Part shown: one piece after another, positions 51,921 through 62,400 of the stretch
Position numbering within the stretch: position 1 is the first letter of the stretch
Layout of the letters: each line of letters begins with the position of its first letter
Assembly: GCA_949987565.1 (NCBI GenBank)
Contig: OX465119.1
Span: 13,370,578 to 13,434,577 of the forward strand
Direction: 5' to 3'
From: Luidia sarsii
Lineage: Eukaryota > Echinodermata > Asteroidea > Paxillosida > Luidiidae
DNA length: 64,000 nucleotides
Translations under genes and position numbers: made by a program
The notes under the pieces: generated by a model
Database searches by the model: none
Seen by the model: the letters and a program-made list of their open reading frames with translations, nothing else
What the model was told of the DNA's origin: nothing

Positions 51921-52490
51921 ACTCAGAGCTAGTAATAACACGCGACCCTATGGGAAACTGGCCGCAGCCGCTCGCTGACGGACTTCCATAGACTCGTGTG
52001 TACTCTCAAGCCGTAGCCAATGAATTCGGACGCTCGCCCAAGACTATGCGGTTTTTGTCTCCATTTCCTGAAAGGAAGGTTTTAAAAAGTATTTGAGAAT
52101 CGTTTGAGAAGATCTAGGCTTCGGCTTTGGGTAAAAAAAAAGGTTCTCAATGTTTTCAGCGTTTTGATAACATTATTATAGACGAAGTTGTAGCCAGAGC
52201 CTAAGCCGGGCTCATTGTGTAGTACACATGTCAGTGTCACATGATAACGATGTAAAGTTTGTGTATGTACAGTTTGTACACCTGTGCAATAGGAAAAGGA
52301 AGCACGTACGTAGGTTATGCAGGTAGCCACTTTGAACTGGACTGGAAGTTTTATGCGAAGAAATTTCATCCACGACACCGTGGCTGTCACTTTCAGTATA
52401 TATTTGTGCAGTTGAGAGAGAGGAACCATCAATTTAACAGACGGTAGGATTAGTTACGTTTAAGATTGTAAATTTGTAGACGATCGTACT
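51921..52490. other. No gene seen
   Basis: Intergenic sequence with a MITE fragment at 52185-52215. Confidence 0.35.
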
Positions 52491-52499
52491 TGTACGTAG

Positions 52500-52820
52500 G
52501 CCTCTCCCCGAGTAACTTGGTTGTTAAATCACTGCTTTTCCTATATCGTGGGAACCCCCGTTTTCGACGGTACACGTTTTCGACGCTTAGCCTTATAAAA
52601 TATAAGTTATATAACTCACATCGCACGATGAAAACAACTCCGTATAACGATCTCAGACTTCGTATCTTCCAGTTGGTTTCCTGCTCTTGTTCCTCACCGA
52701 AAATGTGGAAAGTAACTTATAGTCCGAGTAACTTGGACTGGAGTTGGACCCGACAAGTCACCCTTTTTTTATCGAATTTTGAAATTTTGAGTTTCAGGTA
52801 ACTGTACAGTCCAAGGACAA
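52500..52820. mobile_element. Fragments of the CCGAGTAACTTGG hairpin MITE
   Basis: CCGAGTAACTTGG at 52508 and AGTCCGAGTAACTTGGACTG at 52722, bracketing ~220 bp; possibly one expanded copy. Confidence 0.55.
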
Positions 52821-53389
52821 TGGGTAATTCTGTGCTGTGCATTTGTGAGTCTGTGCATGTGCGACTTTCATTGGCCAGAAACAGCGAAAATCAATCAAAA
52901 TGTCGCCTTTTTATCGTTTTATAAAAATGAAAATTTATGCTACTGCAAAAAAACGCTAATGGATGCGGGCGGGGATGAGAAACTAATGATTTTTTTTACT
53001 TGGCCTAATAGTAATACTTCTAGTAATAAGAGTCAACTAGTCTTTGCCAAGGTGGGGGTGCCAGTCAGAAGCAATTCAACCATAATCCTGCAAAATCTAA
53101 CAAAACCTTACAAGTGTTGGATTTTGTGGAGTTAGGGAACGTTAGGGTTAACTGCCATTATCTCCAGGGAGATATAAAGGAATGCAGTAATCATCGCATG
53201 CAAGTTTACTGAGAAAAAAAAAGAGTAAAAGTAAAACATAGGCCTACTTTGTGACTTGAGCCGGACACAAAGTACGAGTCATGATGAGTAGTCCGCTGTG
53301 CCGTAGTACGGTTGGTAACTGGTACCTTGCCTCCTGTTGTGCATTGAGTGCTGCAGTTGCAGACGCTGACGGGAACCGGGGCGCAGACG
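52821..53389. other. Syntaxin upstream region
   Basis: Contains a fragment of the CTAG repeat (52968-53010) and a SINE leader fragment (53040-53175). No promoter element can be assigned with confidence. Confidence 0.45.
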
Positions 53390-53480
53390 ATGGCTGCCCA
53401 GCAGGGTAGAGGCGACTTTGGCTACGGGACTCTGGACAGTGCCCCGGCTATGCAGCGCCAAGACGGCCAATTTGGAAGAG
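53390..53480 (+). CDS. STX7/STX12: Syntaxin exon 1 with start codon
   Basis: MAAQQGRGDFGYGTLDSAPA then MQRQDGQFGR, the disordered N-terminus before the Habc domain. The donor is AAGAG before GTAGGC, exit phase 1. A possible acceptor (GCAGTTGCAG) 27 bases before the ATG suggests that the 5' UTR may be split. Confidence 0.82.
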
Positions 53481-56400
53481 GTAGGCCAAGACGAGACTGC
53501 TACGGTCCCACTCCGAATCTGCTCCCGTGCGCCGGCATCACGAAACAGACGTCCAGCACAGTGTGAAGTTTTCGGTGACCCCATGTAACGCGGATTTATA
53601 ACCCTGATGTTTTGCATCGAGGAGAATGTGATTCATTGAGGTTGTTGCCCCGCTCGACGTGATAAACACTGAATGCTTGGCGCTTTGCCCGATGTCTGAT
53701 GGTGGTTAAGACGTGGATAAGAGAAGACATCTGCGCTAGAAAGCAGGAGTCGTGGCTTGGGATCCCGCCCGAGCTGCCTGAAAATGTTTTCATCTGGCAT
53801 TGGGCAAAGCACTGAGCATTCAATGTGCTTATCACGTCGAGCAAGGGCAAAACCTCATTGAATGACCAGTGAATGTACTCAGTCGTCTCCGAGGGGATGT
53901 ATTGTGATTCTGAAAAAGAGCCGGTAAATCAACTTTTCGGGCAGTGTGTGTCTCTCACACTCACAGTGGGACGTCTCCTGACGATGACCAGAAAATGTTG
54001 ACTTACAAAGCAAATATCTTAACTTCTCCTGCTATCCAGTAAACCTACCATAGTCGCTGAATCTGTTTGCCAAGCATTGCATTTGCAATGTACTTAATCA
54101 CCAGATTGATTGATTTCTGCAGTGCCTCAGAATCAAGTGGTGGGTACACTGCTTGGCGTAGGGTATGCCTCCGGATCAGGCCATCTGCTTCGACTTAATC
54201 ATAGCCTCACTCCGGCCAACTTATCCTGCCGAGCCTTGTCCTCACATACCAACCCCTTTGTGTACATATACCAAATGTATCAGTCACCTGATAGGCACAT
54301 ACGAAGGGTTGTTGTGCGGTGCCCCCCCCCCCCCCAGCAATGGCGGCTTCGGGAAGGATTCCCCCGAATGGGTCTATACTAGGTGTGAGCTGAGTCGACC
54401 TCGAACAATGTCTTCGACCTCGACCAATGCTGTGTCATCTGAGACGTCATCTTGCACTTGAGACGTTGGCCTTCTCTCGATCCGGGCCCTCAGCACGCCA
54501 GACCTATTGCCATTTTTGTCTCCCGTTTGCAGGCCAGAGCAATGAGTTTGCGGCGTTGGCTCAGCAGGTCAGCTCGGCCATCTTCAAGATCAGCAACAAT
54601 GGTGAGTTCACTGAAGATGGCAATCGCTACGCTGTCCTTTATTGCTGGTACACCTGCCCACAACTCAGGGGTGTAAAGATGCCAACCGAAAATAATGATC
54701 GTCTCATTTTTGCGAGGCTTGTGCCCTGTTTCGTGGTTGAGTTCACCCACGGGCTCTTGGTCATTTTCTGGTCGAGTGTTGGAGTTTGTGTCAGTGTACT
54801 GGCACTGCTTTCGTGGGTGAGTTCACCCACTTGCTCTTGGTCATTTTCTGGTCAGGTGTTGGAGTTTGTGGGACTGTACTGGCACTGCTTTCGTGGGTGA
54901 GTTCACCCATGGGCTCTTGGTAATTTTCTGGTCAAGTGTTGGAGTTTGTGGGACTGTACTGGTACTGCTTTCATGGGTGAGTTCACCCACGGATTCTTGG
55001 TCATTTTCTGGTCAAGTGTTGGAGTTTGTGGGACTGTACTGGCATTGCTTTCGTGGGTGAGCTAACCCTGCCTGATGTGAAGTCAGCATTGTATGCTCAG
55101 TCAGTGTTTTGCCTGATTGTTTCTTCGGGGGGGGGGGGGGAANNNNNNNNNNNNNNNNNNNNNNNNNNNNNNNNNNNNNNNNNNNNNNNNNNNNNNNNNN
55201 NNNNNNNNNNNNNNNNNNNNNNNNNNNNNNNNNNNNNNNNNNNNNNNNNNNNNNNNNNNNNNNNNNNNNNNNNNNNNNNNNNNNNNNNNNNNNNNNNNNN
55301 NNNNNNNNNNNNNNNNNNNNNNNNNNNNNNNNNNNNNNNNNNTGTATTAAACCCATGGGACTCATCATGAGAGATGATTTACATGGTGTCGCCACAAACC
55401 TTCCGCTCACCGTGGAAACCTCCAGATCTTATCTAAGCCGAACCGAGTCGAAACGTCTTGTAGGATGCCAAATAGTCACCGATGCAAGGCACAGAAAACA
55501 CAACTGCAAGAATGTTCAAATAACCTTCAAAGCCCCAAACTCGTTTGTCTTCCTCCACAGTCGTCCAAGCTACAGACGGAGAGACTGACCAATGAGTACC
55601 AGGACTCCGTCCAGCGATACTCCACTGTCCAAAAGGTAGAGCATATAGAGTCCGTAAATCTAGTCTTACCGATTCCCCCCTCAAAAAAAAAATTAAAATT
55701 AAAAAAATTTGCAACAAAAACTTTGGAACTTCAGGCCCTGAAAATTGCCTGAAAATGTCAACTAAATGACTGAAATTTTTTGTTTTTTTAATTTGCAGGT
55801 CCTGAAGTTCTGATTCTAGCAGGACATTTCTTAAAAGCAAAAGTGACAGAAAAGTCCAGCTAGGATACAAACATCAGGCCCTGTACATTTTTTTAATTTT
55901 ATTTTTAGCTTTACAGTCATTTGGTTGGCATTTTCGGTCAATTTTCAGAGTCTGAAGTTCCGATCCTCCAGGATTCTTTCTTTAAGGCAAAAGTTTCAAA
56001 CCTTTTCTCAAAATTTTAAAAGTCCGGCTAGGATGCAAATGTCAGGCCCTGTAAATTTCTTCTTATTGTTTTTTAGATTTGCATTTTCAGTTGTTAAAAG
56101 GTAGGGCGCACCATCTGCGAAGGACAAAGTATCACTTCAAACGCAAAGTTCCGGCTCAATCCGTCATCAACCGTGTCATCAGGAATTGACGTTCATTGCT
56201 ATTGGACTTGTATTCCACTCTTCTCTACTTGGCATGAAACAAAAGTGAAGTTTGGGTGGGCAAGGGGACCCTGTGGCTCATGGCGTTTTGCGTTTGGGTG
56301 CTTAGGCGTCTCTGTGAAATCGGCCCTCGGCTGTGCAATTTTTTTAAGGTACCTGGGTTGACGCTAGTGTTTTTTTGTTCCTGACAACATGTGCGCAAAT

Positions 56401-59400
56401 CAATAATGGTGTGACGCATTTCAACAATTGAACGGACGTTGTTTTCTTCAGATTCCTTTGCTCACTCTCTCTGTTTTATTCTTCTCTCTGAAAACCTAGA
56501 AAATTGACAGCAAAATGCGATCGTGCCCGAACGTTCTGCCCAAAGCTTCACCAACATCATCGGTAAGTCTTACACATCTCGTCGTAATTTGTTTTGTTTC
56601 AACTCGCCATCCAACTTAACAATTCATTAAGGCAAGAGTACACACTGCCCGAAACGTTGAGTTACCGGCTTTTTTCGGAGCCACACACTCCTTCTCGAAA
56701 GAGAAGAGCTACATGGTGTCACCGCAAACCTTCCACTTGGTACTTTCACCATGCAAACCTTCAAATCCTATGTAGTCTGAGGTCCTGGCTCTTTTCAGAG
56801 CCACACACTCCTTCTCAGAAGAGATGTGTTACACGGTGTCACCGCAAACCTTCCACTTGGTACTTCCACCATGCAAACCTTCAAATCCTATCTAGTCTGA
56901 GTTACCGGCTCTTTTCAGAGCCACACTCTTTCTCAGAAGAAGATGTGTTATATGGTGTCACCGCAAACCTTCCATTTAAAACAAATTAGTATAAATTTGT
57001 GATACTCTTTTGAGCTTGGGTGCCTGTCATATTCTCTTGTCTCCGTGGTTGCGGCCGCCGTTCCTTAGCAACCGGGCCAGTTCGACGACTCCAGTGCCGC
57101 TCTCATGGAGGACGCCAGGCGGCAGGAGATCCAGTCGCAGCTGCAGCAGCAACACCAGCAGATTGACTACGACATGAACCTGCTGCACGAGAGGGAAGAC
57201 CAGATCCGACAGATTGAGGTGGGGCTGGGGTTTGAGAGGAAGTGAGATAGTAGGGAAAGGAGGAGAAGGAGGAGAAGGAGGAGATGGAGATGAAATGGGC
57301 TCCAAGGAAGAGGAACGGAAAGAGGGGGAGGAGAGTAGGATGAGAAGGGAGAGGGAGGGAGAAGAAGATGGAAGAGAAGAGGGGGAGAGAAAAGGAGAAG
57401 AGAAGGAGGAGAGTCAGATGAGAAGGGAGAGGGAGGGAGAAGAAGATGGAAGAGAAGAGGTAGAGAGAAAAGGAGAAGAGAAGAGGAGAAGAATGTAGGG
57501 GGTTTGGGGGAAGGAGGGAGGGAGAGGGGACAGAGGGGAAGGAAGTGGAGATGGATGAGAAGAGGAGGAAGAGATGGAAAGGGAAGGGAGAAGGGGTTGG
57601 GGAGAGTAGGAGGGTGAGGGCCTGAGTAATACTGATTTGAAATGATCTTGGATAATTTGATTTGTAATTTGAAGTATATTCATATACCAGCTGTGCAATA
57701 AAAAAACAAACATTGACCGTCATCATTATTGTCCTGACAATTTCCTGACCCTCCCCCTCTCCCCTCTCCCCTCTCCCCTCTCCCCTCTCCCGCCAGGCGG
57801 CCATGCTAGATGTCAACGAGATTTTCCGGGATCTGAGTGCAATGGTGTCCGAGCAGGGAGAGGCCGTCGGTAAGTGCGTTGACAGCGACTCGCCGTAGAG
57901 ACTTGGGCCGGTGTCTGAATGCACGGGCTTATGGCTAAGGCTTACACTCGTGGGTGGGGGGGGGGGGGGTGGGGGGATTGGGGGTGTAAGGTAGCCACAA
58001 GCCAGAGGCTACCCGCAGTAATGATTGTGTGAACTGATGGATGGACGATTCCCTTGGTGTTCCAGACTCGATAGAGGCCAACATTGTGAAGGCAGAGAGC
58101 AACGTGCAAGGAGCCAATACCCAGCTCCAGTCGGCCAGCGTGTATCAGGTAAGGCCATAGTATTTAATCTATAGACGGCCAATAGAGGGCGCCAGACTCT
58201 AATGCCATGAAGGCTGTCATCATAGACATATGTGACCCAGCACAGTGACATGAGGAATATCCCACCAAAGCATTTTTTGAGTAAACAACGCCTAAGGTCA
58301 AAGTGTCTTCTCAATTCGATTAAAAACTAATTTTCTTTTTTCTTTTTTTTTCTCAGAAAGTTAATGTATTGGAGGAAATTTGGATATCATTAGGAAGCTA
58401 ATGGTACACTCTTTCACATCATTAGAAAATCTCAAAATCTTAAAAGTGGGTGTTATTCCTCATCATGATGTGCCGGGTCACGTAAAAATCTATAGACGGC
58501 CAATAGAGGGCGCCAGACTGAAATGCCATGGAGGTTGCCATCATAGACATACTGGCCCTTTTCCAAAACCCGGCTTAGGCTCCGGCTTTGTCTTTCTTTT
58601 GTCCGTTTTAAAGTACAAGGCTGAAAATGGGAGGCTTTTGGCTTCGTTTCAGAATGTAATACTGCGTTTTGAAAAAAAGAATCCAAAGCTTCAACTTCAA
58701 CAAAGAACTCCAACCTGTGTTTTCCGCTTTCGGATAACAGAGACGAAGCCGGAGCCAAAGCCTAAGCCGGGCTTTGGAAAAGGACCATTATAACCTACAG
58801 ACAGTTGATAGCAGGCGCCGGACTGAAATGCTTTTCCTATAGTGAATTGTGAAGGAGTTCATACTTTTCCTACTTTTAAGATTGAGGAATGCATGTGTTT
58901 CCTACAGTGAGTTGATGGTTTTCCTATGGGGAAAGTCTGTGATTGCATGTGTTTCCTACAGTGAGTTCATGCTTTTCCTATGGGGGAAAGTCCGGGAATG
59001 CATGTGTTACCTACAGTGAGTTCATGGTTTTCCTATGGGGGAAAGTCCGGGAATGCATGTATTTCCTACAGTGAGTTCATGCTTTTCCTATGGGGGAAAG
59101 TCCGGGAATGCATGTGTTTCCTACAGTGAGTTCATGCTTTTCCTATAGGGGAAAGTCCTGGAATGCATGTGTTACCTACTGTGAGTTCATGGTTTTCCTA
59201 TGGGGGAAAGTCCGGGAATGCATGTGTTACCTACAGTGAGTTCATGGTTTTCCTATGGGGGAAAGTCCGGGAATGCATGTGTTTCCTACAGTGAGTTCAT
59301 GCTTTTCCTATGGGGGAAAGTCCGGGAATGCATGTGTTACCTACAGTGAGTTCATGGTTTTCCTATGGGGGAAAGTCCGGGAATGCATGTATTTCCTACA

Positions 59401-62400
59401 GTGAGTTCATGCTTTTCCTATGGGGAAAGTCCGGGAATGCATGTGTTACCTACAGTGAGTTCATGGTTTTCCTATGGGGGAAAGTCCGGGAATGCATGTG
59501 TTTCCTACAGTGAGTTCATGGTTTTCCTATGGGGGAAAGTCCGGGAATGCATGTGTTTCCTACAGTGAGTTCATGGTTTTCCTATAGGGGAAAGTCCGGG
59601 AATGCATGTGTTTCCTACAGTGAGTTCATGGTTTTCCTATGGGGGAAAGTCCGGGAATGCATGTGTTTCCTACAGTGAGTTCATGGTTTTCCTATGGGGG
59701 AAAGTCCGGGAATGCATGTGTTACCTACAGTGAGTTCATGGTTTTCCTATGGGGGAAAGTCCGGGAATGCATGTGTTTCCTACAGTGAGTTCATGCTTTT
59801 CCTATGGGGGAAAGTCCGGGAATGCATGTGTTTCCTACAGTGAGTTCATGGTTTTCCTATAGGGGAAAGTCCGGGTAGATGGTGGCCTCCCTAAATAGTC
59901 AACTAGTTTTTGCCGGGTTGGGGGCGCCAGTCGGAATCATTTTCTTTGCCGTTTTATTTTTCAAAATCGTTTGTTTTTTTTTCTACCGCATTTTTATATT
60001 TGCCACTACACCCCAGCAAAGATATTTGACTACTGTATTTTGAGGAAGGCCACCATCTGAGGGCTGGATAGCTCAGATGGTAAGAGCGCTGGTACGGAAA
60101 ACCAGAAGCCATGCTTTAGTTTGATAAGGTTTGGGATGGATTTCACAAAGCCTTACGATGCATCATTACAGCCTCCCCCAGTCAACTATCTTTGCCGGGG
60201 TGGGGGCGGCAGTCAGAAGCATTCATCAATTTTTTCCTCAATTTTTTGAAAGTTTTAACACATTCTGTTAGGATTGGAAGTCTAATCTAATTTTTATTTT
60301 TTAATTTTTTTTTAATTGCAAGTCTCAGTTGCATGCCTGCCGTCCGTTGTATATTTCTCTCACCTCCGGTTTCCATGGTGATTTTCACAGTCTCTCTCAC
60401 CACCCTTGGCTTTTCTTTTTCCAGAGGAAGGCGCGCAAAAAAATGTGCTGCTGCTTCGGCGTCATAGTGATTATCGCGTTCATCCTCTCCATCATCCTCA
60501 TCGTCAAGCTCTCGCCAAAGTGATCGCTCGAATCGCTTCCCACAACCACATGGGTCTTTTAACTCCCGGTAAATGGGTGTGTGACTGTGAATGGGTGCAC
60601 TGAATGGTCCATTGGGTACAAGCTGAATAGGGTCATTGCATCCACAGCTGTGACTGTGAATGGGTGCACTGAATGGCCCACTGTGTACAAGCTGAATAGG
60701 GTCATTGCATCCACAGCTGTGACTGTGAATGGGTGCACTGAATGGCCCACTGTGTACAAGCTGAATAGGGTCATTGCATCCACAGCTATGACTGTGAATG
60801 GGTGCACTGAATGGCCCACTGTGTACAAGCTGAATAGGGTCATTGCATCCACAGCTATGACTGTGAATGGGTGCACTGAATGGCCCACTGTGTACAAGCT
60901 GAATAGGGTCATTGCATCCACAGCTGTGACTGTGAATGGGTGCACTGAATGGCCCACTGTGTACAAGCTGAATAGGGTCATTGTATCCACAGCTGTGACT
61001 GTGAATGGGTGCACTGAATGGCCCATTGTGTACAAGCTGATTAGGGTCATTGCATCCACAACTGTGACTGTGAATGGCTGCAATGAATGGCCCATTGTGT
61101 GCAAGCTGATTAGGGTCATTGCATCCACAGCTGTGACTGTGAATGGGTGCACTGAATGGCCCATTGTGTGCAAGCTGAATTGGTGCACTGAATGGCCCAT
61201 TGTGTACAAGCTGAATAGGGTCATTGTATCCACAGCTGTGACTGTGAATGGGTGCACTGAATGACCCACTGTGTGCAAGCTGAATAGGGTCATTGCATCC
61301 ACAGCTGTGACTGTGAATGGGTGCACTGAATGGCCCACTGTGTACAAGCTGAATAGGGTCATTGCATCCACAGCTGTGATTATGAAGGATGCACTGAATG
61401 GCCCATTGTGTACAAACTGAATAGGGTCATTGCATCCACCTATTTAACATACACCGACCACTGGTCATTCCCCTCCTGTTCATCTCAATGTTTGTTTTGT
61501 CCCCAACTGGATCTTTTAACCAAGTATTCTGACTCAGTCTCATGTCTTCCGAAAACTTATCTCCCACCAGCTTTTGACCATCCAATAGCCCATAGTCTTT
61601 GAGAATGTTTTTAACATTTATTTTTGTCATTCATGGCGTTATAATGTAGAAAAAACAAAAAACCAACACAGTATACCTAAGGGGATTAAAGGCCCAATAC
61701 AACATTGGGATGATCGGAAAACATCGATGTCCACAGATTTCCCTCTAATTTACACAGTTTGTAGATGGTCATGATAGAATCCTCATTTTGAAATCTTACG
61801 GTCTGGGATGCTGTACTTCCCTAGACATCTTCACTCAAACATCGACAAATAGTTCATGACTCGCAAGTCATAAACTATTTCTTACACTACAGAATGGTGC
61901 ATAAACCGTGACGGTTTTTTACCTTTTTCTATTTTCTCAGATCACCATTTGAGCTAAAACCTTCGCAGGATTGTTTTTTGGGTTTAACACACAAACTGTG
62001 GCAATCTTTTGACCTTTACCAATGTTGTATTGGGCCTTTAAATAAAACAAAGGTGACTATAAGGAGAAGGGTGATCAAAGTCACGCGATATATCATTGCA
62101 ACGATACATTGCGTGACTTGGATCACCCGTCTCCTTACCTGTACGCTGTACCACAGCGATAAACAACCCCCTTCAGTTCTACGGTGACTATGGTATGTCC
62201 GTAATACACCAAATCCTGCTGGTTGGTTTTTTCTTTTTTGGGGGGGGGGGGCAGACCGTGTGCATTAAATTGTATTTTTTTTCTCCCTTCTTTTGTTCTT
62301 TCCTTTTTGTCACTCTTGGGGCAGACCAAAGCTAGGCGAAAGCTGTGCTGCATCATCGTTTGCCTGCTGGTGCTATTGGCGGTGGTAGGTCTGATCCTTG

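Noticed and set aside
53348..53617. Separate small gene overlapping syntaxin exon 1 on the minus strand (112 codons)
   Set aside because: It is the antisense of a well-supported coding exon and has no recognisable content.
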